A DNA stretch of 64,000 nt from Pseudoalteromonas rubra (GCF_005887115.1 NZ_PNCJ01000017.1:124001-188000), one strand, 5' to 3'. Positions 27,191-38,297 are shown, numbered from the stretch's first letter. Program-made: numbers and translations. Notes: a model not told the origin generated them from the letters alone.

Positions 27191-29353
27191 ATGGGCGATC
27201 CTAAACAACTTTTACAGATCCTGGCTTTAACTTCGTGCGTGTGTGCGTTGTTTATGATGGTCAACTGGTTTATTCATCGCCGCCTGCTGGGCACCGCATT
27301 ATGGGCCGGTTTCTCGCTTTGTACTGCCCTGGGATGTATTTTCATCGCCTCCTTTTCCCTGCCAGTGACCTGGACGATTTTTATCCCAAACAGCCTGATC
27401 TTAATTGGTTTGTATTGCCTGAGTCGGGGCAGTGAAGCGTTTTTTTCTGTGCCGCGTCTGAGCTGGCCCTGGTGGTTACTTGGCGCCATCTTCTTTCCAG
27501 GTTACCTGTACTACACCTATATTGATGCCAACTTTATTGCTCGTGTGGTACTCAACTATCTTGGCTGGGCACTGAGTATGCTCTTATGCCTGCGCGCATT
27601 ATGGCTGGGTCAGCGGCGTCAGTGGCAGAGTTTTTCTCCGGCACACTGGGCTTTCGCCTTGTCCTGCGTATGCCTGTTTGCAGTTTTTACTGTGCGGGTG
27701 CTGATGCTCCATCATTATACCCAGCACGATAGCCTGACGACGAACAATTGGGTGAATCAGTTCTTCTCTGTGTCCGTGATCGTGATGCCTCTGATCTTGT
27801 GCTTTTCGTTATGTTTGTTGTGCAGTGGAAGACGTGAAAAAGAGCTCCACGAGTTACGCCATCGTGCCGAGCTGGCAGCACAACATAAAGAGCGTTTTCT
27901 GACTTTGCTAAGCCATGAACTCAGAACGCCTTTGAATGCCATAGTCGGACATGCCGAGCTGCTCAAACGCGCGCCTCGTGAGCCAAAACAACATGCGCAG
28001 TTTTGTGATGTGATCATCGCTACCTCCATGTCTATGTCCGATCTGGCTAACCAAATTCTGCTGCAAGCACGAGGTACTGTCCCCAACACCACTATTGAAC
28101 CGGTCAAGCTTGCAAATCATCTGAGCGAGCTTATTACGTTTTTCAAACCCCTGGCAGAGAAAAAGCACTTAACGCTGACACTGACAATGCAAGGCATCGA
28201 TACCAACTTACAGGTGATGCTGGACAAAGATCCGTTTACTCTGGTGATCAAGAATCTGCTCTCCAATGCCATCAAGTATACGGAGCGTGGAGAGGTGGAG
28301 TTGATTGTCTATGGCTATGCGCTTAGCCAGACGCGTCATCAGCTGCGCATTGCGGTGAAAGACACCGGGATCGGACTGAGCCCAGCTCAACAACAAAAAG
28401 TGTTTGAACCCTTTGTGACCTTCGGGGCATCGCGTGCTATTGCCGACAGTGCCGGAGTAGGCCTGGCGTTATGCAAGCAGCTGCTGGAGAACATGGGGGT
28501 TGACCTGGAAGTCGAAAGTGAGCCTGATAAAGGCAGCGAATTCTTCTTTGAGATGCAGGTTAATTCGGAATTGACTGAGCAACTTGATGTGACAGACAGT
28601 AAACCAACCTCACTGGGGGAGCTGTCTGTTTTGGTCGTGGAAGACAACCACCTGAACCGGGAAGTGGTACGCGGATACCTCGATAATCTGGGCCTTTCAT
28701 ACTGCCTGGTTGAAAATCTTGCTGCGGCCCATGCACAACTGGAAAACAGCCATTTTGATGTGATATTGCTGGATATGCATTTGCCGGATGGTCATGGGTT
28801 AGAGTGGTATCAGGCAAACTTCAACCAACTACCAGCCTTGGCATCTGCGGTTGTTATGGCGCTGACGGGCGATGTGGACCAGCAAGCCCGGCAGGCGTAT
28901 CAGCAGGCAGGTATCTATGATTGCCTGGAAAAGCCTCTGCATATCAATGTATTGCGCCAGGCGTTAGAGCGTCTTGTGCAAGAGAACAACAGTGGCCTGG
29001 CGGCAACCGAAGCGGCTTATGTTGACCTGGCCTTTGTTGAGCGTCAGTTAGGTGAAACCACCGAACGCTCAGAATTCTCCTCTCGCTTAATGTACCTCAG
29101 TGACAGGCTGGACTACGAATTCGCGCAGTTGCGGGGGCTTGCTGATATTCAAGCCGATGAATCTTTACGTGAGAAATTATTGCAACTGGAGCACGAAGTT
29201 GAACAGTTAGGGTTGTATGCGTTGCGTCAGGCGTTACACCAGACCAGACGGCGTGCTGCTCAGGAGCGTGACATTGACTGGTCTGCCTTACATCAGTTTG
29301 CCAAGCAAAGTGCCTCGGCCCTGCAATCCTGTCACCAGCGCATGAATGCCTGA
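27191..29353 (+). CDS. Hybrid sensor histidine kinase (7TM-HisKA-HATPase-REC)
   Basis: A 720-residue membrane kinase. About seven transmembrane segments occupy residues 1-215. HisKA follows with the phosphorylated His in LLSHELRTPLNAIVGH, then the ATPase domain (NLLSNAIKYT, DTGIGLSPAQ, SAGVGLALCKQLL). A receiver domain begins near residue 478 (VLVVEDNHLNREVV, phospho-Asp in LLDMHLPDGHG, ALTGD, EKPLH). The last about 115 residues have the length and helical look of an Hpt domain but no recognisable phospho-His motif. No response-regulator gene lies beside it. The signal is unknown. Confidence 0.92.
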   Translation: MGDPKQLLQILALTSCVCALFMMVNWFIHRRLLGTALWAGFSLCTALGCIFIASFSLPVTWTIFIPNSLILIGLYCLSRGSEAFFSVPRLSWPWWLLGAIFFPGYLYYTYIDANFIARVVLNYLGWALSMLLCLRALWLGQRRQWQSFSPAHWAFALSCVCLFAVFTVRVLMLHHYTQHDSLTTNNWVNQFFSVSVIVMPLILCFSLCLLCSGRREKELHELRHRAELAAQHKERFLTLLSHELRTPLNAIVGHAELLKRAPREPKQHAQFCDVIIATSMSMSDLANQILLQARGTVPNTTIEPVKLANHLSELITFFKPLAEKKHLTLTLTMQGIDTNLQVMLDKDPFTLVIKNLLSNAIKYTERGEVELIVYGYALSQTRHQLRIAVKDTGIGLSPAQQQKVFEPFVTFGASRAIADSAGVGLALCKQLLENMGVDLEVESEPDKGSEFFFEMQVNSELTEQLDVTDSKPTSLGELSVLVVEDNHLNREVVRGYLDNLGLSYCLVENLAAAHAQLENSHFDVILLDMHLPDGHGLEWYQANFNQLPALASAVVMALTGDVDQQARQAYQQAGIYDCLEKPLHINVLRQALERLVQENNSGLAATEAAYVDLAFVERQLGETTERSEFSSRLMYLSDRLDYEFAQLRGLADIQADESLREKLLQLEHEVEQLGLYALRQALHQTRRRAAQERDIDWSALHQFAKQSASALQSCHQRMNA

Positions 29354-29437
29354 GTGCTTGAAAAAGCGCAAGGTTAGGTGGGCCATTGGCAGGATTTGAG
29401 TTAGAATACAGGTATAACTTCTCTACATACTCAGTGA

Positions 29438-31924
29438 ATGTCTAAACAGGATCCTTATCTCAGCCGAGAACAAGAAAAATACGACAACCCGGTGCCCAGC
29501 CGCGAGTTTATTCTTGACCATATTCAGAAAAGCAATAACAAGACTAACTTCAATCAGCTCTGTCAGGACCTTAAGGTCTTTGAAGATGAACGGCAAATCG
29601 CGTTTAAACGTCGCCTGAGGGCCATGGAACGTGACGGTCAGCTGTTTTTCAATAAGTTTAAATGTTACGTGATCCCAACCGAAGACGGCCTGGTAAAAGG
29701 CCGTGTCATCGGGCACCGAGACGGATTTGGTTTTCTGGAAGTAGAAGGGGAAGCCAAAGACTGGTTTATCACTAAGTATCAGATGGACAGAGTATTGCAC
29801 GGTGATTGGGTGCTGGCGAAAGCGGGCTCCCGCGGTTCTGGTGGCAAAGTGGATGCGCGTATTGTACGCGTGCTCGAAAAAGAACGTGCACCGCTGGTGG
29901 GGCGCTTTTTTGTTGAGCATGGTATGGCCGTGGTTGTGCCCGAAGACCCGCGTATTACTCAGGACATTGTCATTTTACCTGGCAGCGAAAATGGCGCCCG
30001 GCATAATCAGATGGTCCAGGTCGAGATCACGCAAAGCCCGAGCAAGCAGATGAATGCCGTGGGTAAAGTCACTGAAGTGCTTGGCGATCATATGGCGCCG
30101 GGCATGGAGATTGAGGTGGCGCTGCGCAACCATGAGATCCCCTACGAGTGGCCACAAGCGGTGCTGGATCAGGTCGCTGAACATGGCGAGTTTGTTACCG
30201 AGCCCGATAAACTTGGTCGGGTCGATTTACGGGCGCTGCCGCTGATCACCATAGACGGGGAAGATGCCCGGGATTTTGATGATGCAGTTTACTGCGAGCG
30301 CAAAAAGTCTGGCGGCTGGCGCCTGTGGGTTGCCATTGCTGACGTGTCTCACTATGTACCTAAAGGTAGTGCACTGGATAAAGAAGCCATTGCTCGGGGG
30401 AACTCAGTGTATTTCCCTGAGCAGGTGGTCCCCATGCTGCCCAAAGTGCTGTCTAATGGCCTGTGCTCTTTGAATCCACAGGTGGATCGCTTGTGCATGG
30501 TGGCCGAAATGACGGTGTCCGAAGCGGGGCGTTTGTCCGGCTACCGGTTTTATGAGGCCGTTATGAATTCTCATGCCCGCCTGACCTACACCAAAGTCCA
30601 CGCGATGTTGCAAGGCGATGAAGGATTGCGTGAGCAGTATAGTGAACTATACCCGCATATCAGCGAATTGCACCAGATGTATATGGCACTGAAGTCTGAG
30701 CGTCAGGCCCGCGGTGCCATTGAGTTCGAAACTCTGGAAACCCGCTTTGTTTTCAATGCCCATCGTAAGATTGAGTCGATCGTCCCTGTGGTGCGTAATG
30801 ACGCACACAAGTTGATCGAAGAATGTATGATTCTGGCCAATGTGTCGGCCGCACGCTTGCTGGAAAAACATGAAGCCAGTGCCTTGTATCGAGTGCATGA
30901 CCAGCCCGATCCGGAAAAGCTCAGCCAGTTCAGGTTATTTTTGCAAGATCTGGGTATTGAAAGCACTCTGGGGCATGAGCCAACCCCGTTAGAGATCACA
31001 GAAGCACTGGCTGGTTTGGGGGAGCGTCCTGAGCTTGAGCTTATCCAGACGATGCTTTTACGCTCTATGAAGCAGGCTGTGTACCAGCCAGACAACATTG
31101 GTCATTATGGCCTGGCCCTGAAAGCCTATGCACACTTTACGTCGCCAATTCGTCGTTACCCGGATCTGGTGGTGCATCGTGCCATCAAAGGGATTTTGGC
31201 GGAGCAGGGACAGCAGGTGTCGGGTGCCTACGTCTATGAAAGTGATGAGGCCGACCAGCTGGGTGAGCAGTGTTCAATGACCGAGCGTCGCGCGGATGAT
31301 GCCACGCGCGAGGTTGCAGACTGGCTTAAGTGCGAATTTATGCAGGATCATGTCGGTGATGAGTTTACCGGAGTGATCTCCTCAGTCACCAACTTTGGCC
31401 TGTTCGTACGACTCGATGAGCTGCAAATCGATGGTATGATCCATGTCAGCAATCTGGGTCATGAATATTTCCATTTTGATGGTGCCAAACACTGTCTGGT
31501 TGGCGAGCACAGTCGTAGTGTATTCAGACTCGGTGACAAGCTGAGTGTGGTGGTGAACTCTGTGAGCCTGGATGAACGACGTATCAATCTGGCTCTGGCG
31601 GAAGAAGCGGTGCCGGATCGCTATGCCAGACGGCGTCGTAAAACAACGACAGACAGCACGGCTAAAAGTGTTCGTGCACAACTGAAAGACGGTAAAATCC
31701 CAGGCAAAGACAGCAAAGCTGACAAAGACGCGAAAGCGCTTAAAGGCGACGGTAAAAAGCCGAAAAAGAGCAAGAAAACCACGCCCAAAGGCAAGGCTAA
31801 AAAAGCCAAGCAGGCAGCTACTTTGACCTCAAAGAAGAAAGCTAAGAAAAGTGTCAGCAAGACCAAGGCAAAGCGGCCGGGGAAAAACGCGCGTAAAAGA
31901 AACAAATCGAGTGCGGGAGCATAA
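29438..31924 (+). CDS. rnr: Ribonuclease R
   Basis: An 828-residue 3'-to-5' exoribonuclease that degrades structured RNA. Domains in order: winged helix (about 20-75), two cold-shock folds, the RNB catalytic domain with [14 protein letters not shown] binding magnesium, an S1 domain near residues 640-725 ([20 protein letters not shown]), and a long Lys/Ala-rich basic tail of about 90 residues that in the family aids RNA unwinding. The downstream rlmB starts two bases after the stop, the usual rnr-rlmB operon. Confidence 0.97.
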   Translation: MSKQDPYLSREQEKYDNPVPSREFILDHIQKSNNKTNFNQLCQDLKVFEDERQIAFKRRLRAMERDGQLFFNKFKCYVIPTEDGLVKGRVIGHRDGFGFLEVEGEAKDWFITKYQMDRVLHGDWVLAKAGSRGSGGKVDARIVRVLEKERAPLVGRFFVEHGMAVVVPEDPRITQDIVILPGSENGARHNQMVQVEITQSPSKQMNAVGKVTEVLGDHMAPGMEIEVALRNHEIPYEWPQAVLDQVAEHGEFVTEPDKLGRVDLRALPLITIDGEDARDFDDAVYCERKKSGGWRLWVAIADVSHYVPKGSALDKEAIARGNSVYFPEQVVPMLPKVLSNGLCSLNPQVDRLCMVAEMTVSEAGRLSGYRFYEAVMNSHARLTYTKVHAMLQGDEGLREQYSELYPHISELHQMYMALKSERQARGAIEFETLETRFVFNAHRKIESIVPVVRNDAHKLIEECMILANVSAARLLEKHEASALYRVHDQPDPEKLSQFRLFLQDLGIESTLGHEPTPLEITEALAGLGERPELELIQTMLLRSMKQAVYQPDNIGHYGLALKAYAHFTSPIRRYPDLVVHRAIKGILAEQGQQVSGAYVYESDEADQLGEQCSMTERRADDATREVADWLKCEFMQDHVGDEFTGVISSVTNFGLFVRLDELQIDGMIHVSNLGHEYFHFDGAKHCLVGEHSRSVFRLGDKLSVVVNSVSLDERRINLALAEEAVPDRYARRRRKTTTDSTAKSVRAQLKDGKIPGKDSKADKDAKALKGDGKKPKKSKKTTPKGKAKKAKQAATLTSKKKAKKSVSKTKAKRPGKNARKRNKSSAGA

Positions 31925-31926
31925 TT

Positions 31927-32667
31927 TTGAGTAATGAATTAATCTATGGTTTCCATTCTATCGAAGCCATTTTATCCACTACCCCAGAGCGTTTTTTAGA
32001 GATCTATGCGTTAAAAGGGCGAGACGACAAACGCCTTAATGCGGTAGTCAATGAAGCGCGCAAGTTCGGTATTTCAGTCCAGTTTATGCAACGTAAGGCG
32101 CTGGATAACAAAGCCAATGGTGAGCAACATCAGGGGATCATCGCCAATGTGAAAGCCGCCAGAATCCTCAATGAGCGCGATCTGGATGAGATCTTAGCCA
32201 GAGAGGCTGCGCCGTTCTTTTTGGTACTGGATGGCGTTACCGACCCACACAACCTGGGTGCCTGTTTACGTAGTGCTGATGCTGCGGGGGCGCACGCCCT
32301 GATCGTGCCAAAAGATAAATCTGCAAAACTAAACGGCACGGCCCGAAAGGTGGCGTGCGGGGCGGCAGAAACAGTACCGCTTATTCAGGTAACCAATCTG
32401 GCGCGTACCCTCAGAGACATCAAAGAAGCGGGTGTCTGGGTTGTTGGAACCGCGGGTGAAACAGATACTGAACTGTTTGATGCCAGTCTCACAGGTCCTA
32501 TTGCTGTGGTGATGGGAGCCGAAGGTGATGGTATGCGCCGGCTAACGCGCGAACATTGCGATGTTTTAGTGAAAATACCTATGGTAGGCACAGTGTCCAG
32601 CCTGAACGTGTCGGTGGCCACCGGCATTTGCCTGTTTGAGGTGTTGCGTCAGCGAAATGCTCAGTAG
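31927..32667 (+). CDS. rlmB: 23S rRNA (guanosine-2'-O)-methyltransferase RlmB
   Basis: A 246-residue SpoU-class methyltransferase that modifies G2251 of 23S rRNA. An N-terminal L30e-like domain ([20 protein letters not shown]) precedes the knotted SAM domain with [32 protein letters not shown] and [20 protein letters not shown], the three SpoU motifs. It starts with TTG two bases after the rnr stop, so it is likely translationally coupled. A bidirectional terminator follows. Confidence 0.96.
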   Translation: MSNELIYGFHSIEAILSTTPERFLEIYALKGRDDKRLNAVVNEARKFGISVQFMQRKALDNKANGEQHQGIIANVKAARILNERDLDEILAREAAPFFLVLDGVTDPHNLGACLRSADAAGAHALIVPKDKSAKLNGTARKVACGAAETVPLIQVTNLARTLRDIKEAGVWVVGTAGETDTELFDASLTGPIAVVMGAEGDGMRRLTREHCDVLVKIPMVGTVSSLNVSVATGICLFEVLRQRNAQ

Positions 32668-32688
32668 CCCCGTGCTTTGAGGTATGAG

Positions 32689-32711
32689 AAAGGCAAGCTT
32701 AGCTTGCCTTT
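32689..32711. terminator. Bidirectional terminator between rlmB and yjjG
   Basis: AAGGCAAGC / GCTTGCCTT stem with a TTA loop, and T-runs on both strands. The loop TTA is the stop codon of yjjG read on the minus strand, and its last codons form the stem. Confidence 0.88.
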
Positions 32712-33394
32712 TTTGTCTCTGAGTCCAGTAGCAGAGTCTGCAACTGAGACAGGGTATCGACCGTATAGGTCGGACTGATCTCTGCCGGGCAAGTGGCACC
32801 AGGGTGGCGCAGCCAGCAGCTGTCGATACCAAAACGGTTGGCACCCAGCACGTCACTGGCGGGGGTGTCGCCAACCATCAGCACTTTCGATTTATCCGGA
32901 TTGCCCAGTAATGACAGGGCATGTTCAAATACTCTGGAGTCGGGTTTAGCGACGCCTACCTGCTCAGAGATGACAATGCTATGAAAATAATCTTTAAATC
33001 CAGTATGTGCCAGGCGTTTTTCCTGAAGGGCTGTAAAGCCATTGGTGATGATAGCCAGGGTGGCTTTGCCTTGCAGTGCATGCAGCAATTCAGCTGCCCC
33101 TGGCAACGGGTTACATAACTCAGCCATGGCTTCCAGAAAGCCCAGGTTGAGGGTTTCCGCCGGCACATTCAGGCGTTCGGCCCAGAATTTAAATCGCGTC
33201 ACCTGCAGGGTTTTTGCATTGATTTCGCCGTTCTGATATTGCACCCATAACGGTTTGTTGATGCGTTGATATTCTTCATTATCGGCTTCGCTAAAGTCCA
33301 CGCCATAGCGGGCAAACAGGGTTTTCAGGCCTAAAAAGGCATTGAAACTGAACAGGGTCTCATCGGCATCGAAAAGAATATGGGTATATTTCAT
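32699..33394 (-). CDS. yjjG: Pyrimidine 5'-nucleotidase YjjG (HAD family)
   Basis: A 231-residue HAD-superfamily phosphatase that acts on pyrimidine nucleotides, including non-canonical ones, as house-cleaning. Motif I is ILFDADETLFSF (nucleophile Asp), motif II IITNG, motif III Lys in the VGVAKPDSRVF stretch, motif IV MVGDTPASDV. The start overlaps the yjjX stop by four bases, so yjjX-yjjG form one unit. Both enzymes remove damaged or unusual nucleotides. Confidence 0.93.
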   Translation of the reverse strand: MKYTHILFDADETLFSFNAFLGLKTLFARYGVDFSEADNEEYQRINKPLWVQYQNGEINAKTLQVTRFKFWAERLNVPAETLNLGFLEAMAELCNPLPGAAELLHALQGKATLAIITNGFTALQEKRLAHTGFKDYFHSIVISEQVGVAKPDSRVFEHALSLLGNPDKSKVLMVGDTPASDVLGANRFGIDSCWLRHPGATCPAEISPTYTVDTLSQLQTLLLDSETKKAS

Positions 33395-33924
33395 GAATAC
33401 AGCTCTGCATGATTAAAGGGAGCCATTGCCAGCAACAGGGCTTGAGTGTAAGCACTTTCCCGGGTTGCCAGGTGATTGGTCAGTAACCCAATCGCCCCGC
33501 CTTTTTGTTTAATATTGTCGGTATCGAACATACGGTCCATGACATGGCCCAATTCTTCACCGCCAAGCAATGCATCATAAATGCGTTGTGGTAGTGGCAG
33601 ATTGGCGCTACGACCTACACTTTCTTTTTGTCCGTCAGAGATCACCACAAAAGCAAAAGTAGCGGGGCCATATGTAAATTGGTGGGCACCGCCCTCCATT
33701 GCACAGTAATAATCGGCTGTGTGATGGTCAACTAAGTGATACACACGATTTTGTGCACCCAACAGAGTGTCCGGCTCTCCCAATGGCTGGTCAGCGACCC
33801 CACTTGGGGCATGCAATCCCTCACACTGGATATCGTGATCTGGGTAATACTGCGTAAATATTTGCCGTGCGGCATTGATCTTAACCGGGTTCTTTGACCC
33901 GACGAGTACCTTAATAACTGCCAT
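33391..33924 (-). CDS. yjjX: Inosine/xanthosine triphosphatase YjjX
   Basis: A 177-residue DUF84 (Maf/HAM1-fold) enzyme that hydrolyses ITP and XTP and so keeps deaminated purines out of RNA and DNA. VGSKNPVKINAA at the N terminus and the EGGAHQF and MDRMFDTDNIKQKGGAIG segments are typical. It is cotranscribed with yjjG through a four-base overlap. Confidence 0.94.
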   Translation of the reverse strand: MAVIKVLVGSKNPVKINAARQIFTQYYPDHDIQCEGLHAPSGVADQPLGEPDTLLGAQNRVYHLVDHHTADYYCAMEGGAHQFTYGPATFAFVVISDGQKESVGRSANLPLPQRIYDALLGGEELGHVMDRMFDTDNIKQKGGAIGLLTNHLATRESAYTQALLLAMAPFNHAELYS

Positions 33925-33998
33925 CAGTGATGCCCTGAAAAATCGCTAGTGTAACGGCTGTGGTAGCACGGCTGCAAGCGGGGAAGTGTAATCAAGCG

Positions 33999-34898
33999 TT
34001 AAACCGGTAGGTCGAGTGGGACGATCTGCTCAAGAGCTCGTTTTTTGGTGAGTAAGTCTTTGATAAGTGGAGTTAATACCAGCTCCATCGCCAGTCCCAT
34101 TTTACCACCGGGGACAACCAAAGTGTTCACTCGGGACATGAAGCTGCCCTGGATCATCTGCAGATAGTATGGGAAATCTACGTCTTTAATATCCCGAAAG
34201 CGGATCACCACAAAACTCTCATCCAGTGATGGGATGTCTTTGGCGCTAAATGGGTTGGAAGTGTCTACAGTCGGAACGCGCTGAAAGTTGATATGGGTAC
34301 GCGAAAACTGCGGCGTGATGTGGTTAATGTAATCATCCATACTGCGCACAATGGAAGTCATTACCGCCTCTCGTGAGTGGCCTCGCTCATGGGTATCCCG
34401 GATCAGTTTCTGGATCCACTCCAGATTGATAATGGGTACCATGCCTATCAGCAAATCAACATGGTGGGCGACATCGTGCTCTTCGGTAACAATGCCACCG
34501 TGCAGGCCTTCATAAAACAGCATATCACTGTTGCTATCCAGTTCCTGATATGGGGTGAAAGTGCCGGGTAACTGGTTATAGGGCACAGCGTCGTCAAACG
34601 TGTGCAGATAGCGCCGGACTTGCCCGGTACCTGTCTGACCATAAGTGGCAAACAACGCTTCCAATGCTGCAAAGTCATTGGCTTCCTGACCAAAGTAACT
34701 CAGATGTTTGCCTTCTTGCAGGGCTTCTCGCTTGAGCTTATCCATTTCCGGGCGGGTGTAACGGTGAAAGCTGTCACCTTCTACGATTTCGGCTTTGGCG
34801 TCCAGGCTGCGAAAAATGTGCTTTATCGCGGCTGTTGTGGTGGTTGTACCGGCACCAGAACTCCCAGTGATCGCGATGATAGGATGCTTTGCAGACAT
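33999..34898 (-). CDS. prkB: Phosphoribulokinase-like kinase PrkB
   Basis: A 299-residue P-loop kinase of the phosphoribulokinase/uridine kinase family. The Walker A motif is AITGSSGAGTTTTTAAI; EGDSFHRYTRPEMDKLK follows, and LFYEGLHGGIVTEEHDVAHH marks the Walker B and substrate region. Although named for phosphoribulokinase, heterotrophs such as this one have no Calvin cycle and the physiological substrate of PrkB is unknown. GGAGAA precedes the ATG. Confidence 0.93.
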   Translation of the reverse strand: MSAKHPIIAITGSSGAGTTTTTAAIKHIFRSLDAKAEIVEGDSFHRYTRPEMDKLKREALQEGKHLSYFGQEANDFAALEALFATYGQTGTGQVRRYLHTFDDAVPYNQLPGTFTPYQELDSNSDMLFYEGLHGGIVTEEHDVAHHVDLLIGMVPIINLEWIQKLIRDTHERGHSREAVMTSIVRSMDDYINHITPQFSRTHINFQRVPTVDTSNPFSAKDIPSLDESFVVIRFRDIKDVDFPYYLQMIQGSFMSRVNTLVVPGGKMGLAMELVLTPLIKDLLTKKRALEQIVPLDLPV

Positions 34899-35067
34899 TT
34901 TTTCTCCTTACCTGGCTCAGCTGGACTGAGCGTAACTTCCGATTAACACCTTTCGATGTTACTCGATAAGGGAAAATTCGCAAGGCATTTCGCGGTGACT
35001 TGCAGCCAGTGATTGAGTTCCTGCTGTTGCCCGGTATGATAGCGAAAAAAACAAGGAATATAACACA

Positions 35068-35940
35068 ATGACATTGTTGAAAAAGATTATCGCAACCTGG
35101 TTACTATTAGGCGTAACGCAGACGTTAAGTGCCATGCCTGCATCACAACTTTGGCTGGCTGAAGAGCAAGAAGGGACGCTATCGGTGACACCAATCAGTG
35201 CGGCGGATGGTTATCACAACCAACCTTTGGTTGTCGACAATGGTGTTTATTTCACCCAGCAAGTATCTAGTGTGGATGGGGCACAAACAGATCTGTTTTT
35301 CTACGACTTTACCACTCGGATAGCGCGTAATCTGACAAATACCCCAGTATCAGAGTACTCTCCGACATTATACCCATATGGTGACGGCCTCTCAGCGGTG
35401 GTGGTTGAAGCCGATGGCTCACAAAAACTCTGGTATTATCCATTTTCCAAGGAACAGTCGCCTCGGCGTCTGTTCGCCCATATTGCGCCAGTGGGGTACC
35501 ACGCCTGGGGTGAGAATGAACAGCTGGTGATGTTTGTTCTTGGTGAACCGCACACTCTGCAGTTCACAGATTTAAAAGGGCATCTGCCGAAAGTCGTAGC
35601 CAGTGATATTGGCCGTACACTGGCTTATAACGCCGCACGAAAAATCTACAGCTTTACCTATACCGATCTGGGACAGCAATGGTTTGCCAGCTTGGATGCG
35701 CGAACCCAGGTTGTCACCAGGCACTTCGCATTACCAGCCCAGGTGAATTATTACACCTGGTTTGATGACAACACGGTAGCCTATGCTGTGGCAGGTCGAA
35801 TTTATACGCGTCACATAGATAATCCTGAGCAGGTCAATATATGGCGTAATTTGTCAGCATATTGTCCGGGTACAATCTCGCGATTGAGTAAACACCGAGA
35901 GCGGCTGGTATTTGTGTGCGATTCTGCCAAGGCGAAGTAA
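35068..35940 (+). CDS. Secreted beta-propeller-like protein of unknown function
   Basis: A 290-residue protein with a signal peptide (cut near TLSAMP, about residue 24). Repeated strands with Tyr/Phe-Thr patterns such as FFYDFTTRIARNLTNTPVSE and YSPTLYPYGDGLSAVVVE recall TolB-type WD40-like propeller blades. Two cysteines near the C terminus may bond. There is no catalytic motif. It is upstream of galE with 77 bases between, likely a separate unit. Confidence 0.7.
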   Translation: MTLLKKIIATWLLLGVTQTLSAMPASQLWLAEEQEGTLSVTPISAADGYHNQPLVVDNGVYFTQQVSSVDGAQTDLFFYDFTTRIARNLTNTPVSEYSPTLYPYGDGLSAVVVEADGSQKLWYYPFSKEQSPRRLFAHIAPVGYHAWGENEQLVMFVLGEPHTLQFTDLKGHLPKVVASDIGRTLAYNAARKIYSFTYTDLGQQWFASLDARTQVVTRHFALPAQVNYYTWFDDNTVAYAVAGRIYTRHIDNPEQVNIWRNLSAYCPGTISRLSKHRERLVFVCDSAKAK

Positions 35941-36017
35941 TGCAATGCTGGCCAATCACTGACACATAGGACATGATCAATTACAATGAACACAATTATT
36001 TATTCAGGAAAAGAATT

Positions 36018-37034
36018 ATGACCGTCTTAGTTACCGGTGGTGCCGGATATATAGGCTCGCATACTGTGTTGGAGTTACTTTCTGAAGGAAAGGACGTCGT
36101 CATTGTTGACAACTTGAGTAACGCATCACAGCAGTCATTGCAACGAGTAGAGGCCATAACCGGACGACATGCAACCTTCTATCGCGGTGATATCTGCGAT
36201 AAAGCCTTTCTGGATCATGTGTTTTCTCAGCACAAGGTCAGTCAGGTTATCCACTTTGCTGGCTTGAAAGCGGTGGGTGAATCAGTGCAAAAACCGGTTG
36301 AGTACTATCAAAATAATGTTCAGGGAACGCTCACCTTACTCGATGCGATGCGCGATGCTGGTGTGTTTCAGTTGGTGTTTAGCTCATCTGCGACGGTGTA
36401 TGGAGACCCTGCCAGTTTGCCCATTCGTGAAGAGTTCCCTGTCGGTGGTACTACCAACCCTTATGGTACGTCAAAACTGATGGTGGAGATGATCCTACAG
36501 GACTTAGCTAAATCTGATGAGCGCTGGGCATTTGCTATCTTGCGCTATTTTAATCCGGTTGGCGCGCACGTTTCGGGTCAGATTGGCGAAGATCCCAATG
36601 GTATACCTAACAACCTGTTGCCTTACATTGCTCAGGTCGCGGTGGGCAAATTGGCACAGTTGGGCGTATTCGGAGATGATTACGATACCCATGACGGCAC
36701 AGGGGTAAGGGACTATATCCATGTGGTTGACCTGGCCATTGGTCACCTTAAGGCATTAGATAAGATTGCTGAGCAGTCCGGTACACATATCTACAACCTG
36801 GGTACAGGCAATGGTTATTCGGTATTGGATATGGTGAAAGCCTTTGAAAAGGCAGCGGGAAAACCCATTAACTATGAAATCAAACCACGCCGCGACGGCG
36901 ATATTGCGGCGTGTTACGCCGCGCCTGAAAAAGCCCTCAATGAGCTGGGTTGGCGTGCTGAACGTGGTATTGATGAAATGATGCAGGACACCTGGCGCTG
37001 GCAAAGCCAAAATCCGAACGGGTATGAAGGTTAA
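36018..37034 (+). CDS. galE: UDP-glucose 4-epimerase
   Basis: A 338-residue short-chain dehydrogenase-fold enzyme that interconverts UDP-glucose and UDP-galactose for surface polysaccharides. NAD motif [11 protein letters not shown], the catalytic [11 protein letters not shown] and the Tyr in [11 protein letters not shown] are present. The ATG at 36018 is taken because AGGAAAAG precedes it; an upstream in-frame ATG at 35973 has no ribosome site. It stands alone without other Leloir genes. Confidence 0.97.
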   Translation: MTVLVTGGAGYIGSHTVLELLSEGKDVVIVDNLSNASQQSLQRVEAITGRHATFYRGDICDKAFLDHVFSQHKVSQVIHFAGLKAVGESVQKPVEYYQNNVQGTLTLLDAMRDAGVFQLVFSSSATVYGDPASLPIREEFPVGGTTNPYGTSKLMVEMILQDLAKSDERWAFAILRYFNPVGAHVSGQIGEDPNGIPNNLLPYIAQVAVGKLAQLGVFGDDYDTHDGTGVRDYIHVVDLAIGHLKALDKIAEQSGTHIYNLGTGNGYSVLDMVKAFEKAAGKPINYEIKPRRDGDIAACYAAPEKALNELGWRAERGIDEMMQDTWRWQSQNPNGYEG

Positions 37035-37240
37035 GCCTCAATAGGCGGTCCATCGCGGTCGCCTACTTCCCAATCTCTCTGCGCTGGATGAAACTCATCA
37101 CAACAGCGTGTATAATTCTTCCCTTATCTATTTTGATGACCACAAGCGGCGCCTTATTTGCAGAACATGGGCTGGGATGTGGTTTGTTTATTGACGCTGG
37201 TGGCGGTTTGGAACCGTGATCGGAGCGTTTCAGAGGTAGT

Positions 37241-38254
37241 ATGATAAACTCAGATAAAACAGGCGTTAGCCCAGTAAATGCAAGCAATCCGGCGTTTCGC
37301 CGCTTCTCCGTTGCACCTATGCTCGATTGGACGGACCGCCATTGCCGGACGTTTCACCGTAAGCTGACCAAACACGCGGTGCTTTATACAGAGATGATCA
37401 CCACAGGTGCTATTATCTTTGGTAAGGGCGATTACCTGCACTTTGGTGAGCATGAAATGCCTGTAGCATTGCAGCTGGGTGGTTCTGACCCTAAAGCGCT
37501 GGCTGAATGTGCTAAGCGTGCCGAACAATACGGCTATAACGAAGTAAACCTCAATGTAGGTTGTCCGTCGGATCGGGTGCAAAATGGTCGCTTTGGCGCG
37601 TGTCTGATGGCTGAACCTGAGCTGGTAGCTGAGTGTGTTGCAGCGATGAAAAGCGAAGTGTCTATTCCGGTGACAGTGAAAACCCGTATTGGGATTGATG
37701 AGCAGGATTCGTATGAATTTCTGACTCAGCTGATTGAGACTTCAAAGGCTGCCGGCTGTGATGACTTTATCATTCACGCTCGTAAGGCCTGGCTGCAGGG
37801 CTTAAGCCCGAAGGAAAATCGTGAAATTCCGCCTCTGGATTACCCCCGTGTGTACCAGCTGAAGCAGGATTATTCCGATCTGCACATCAGTATTAATGGT
37901 GGTGTGAAAACTATTGAAGAATGTCAGCATCATTTGGCACATCTGGACGGCGTAATGATTGGCCGGGAGGCTTACAGCAACCCGTTTATGCTGTCTGAAG
38001 TTGATAGCGCCCTGTATGGCGCGCCCGCATTTACTCAGACTCGCCATCAGGTCGTTCGTAGCATGTATGACTACATTGAGTCGGAAATGTCTAAAGGGGC
38101 AAACTTCTGGCACATTGCCCGCCATATGTTGGGCATTTTTCAGAATCAGCCGGGTGCGAGAGGCTTCCGTCGTCACTTGTCTGAAAATGGTCATGGTAAG
38201 AGCGCCGATATCAGTGTGATGGAGAAAGCCCTGACCTTTGTTCCAGAGCTCTAA
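37241..38254 (+). CDS. dusA: tRNA-dihydrouridine(20/20a) synthase DusA
   Basis: A 337-residue FMN enzyme that reduces uridines 20 and 20a in the D-loop of tRNAs. [16 protein letters not shown] is the FMN-binding start, [19 protein letters not shown] contains the catalytic Cys, and a [14 protein letters not shown] segment closes the barrel. Length and the CRTFHR motif indicate DusA rather than DusB or DusC. It has a 206-base leader region without recognised elements. Confidence 0.96.
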   Translation: MINSDKTGVSPVNASNPAFRRFSVAPMLDWTDRHCRTFHRKLTKHAVLYTEMITTGAIIFGKGDYLHFGEHEMPVALQLGGSDPKALAECAKRAEQYGYNEVNLNVGCPSDRVQNGRFGACLMAEPELVAECVAAMKSEVSIPVTVKTRIGIDEQDSYEFLTQLIETSKAAGCDDFIIHARKAWLQGLSPKENREIPPLDYPRVYQLKQDYSDLHISINGGVKTIEECQHHLAHLDGVMIGREAYSNPFMLSEVDSALYGAPAFTQTRHQVVRSMYDYIESEMSKGANFWHIARHMLGIFQNQPGARGFRRHLSENGHGKSADISVMEKALTFVPEL

Positions 38255-38262
38255 TATTAATG

Positions 38263-38297
38263 TGGTCAAAAAGGCTAATTATGAGTCTTTTTGACCA
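38263..38297. terminator. Hairpin after dusA
   Basis: TGGTCAAAAAG / CTTTTTGACCA, an 11-bp perfect stem around 13 bases, eight bases after the dusA stop. The run of five T is inside the stem and none follows it, so it is an atypical terminator. Confidence 0.55.

Noticed and set aside
31641-31920. Repetitive Lys/Ala-rich codons at the end of rnr
   Set aside because: They encode the normal basic tail of RNase R and are not a mobile or structural repeat.
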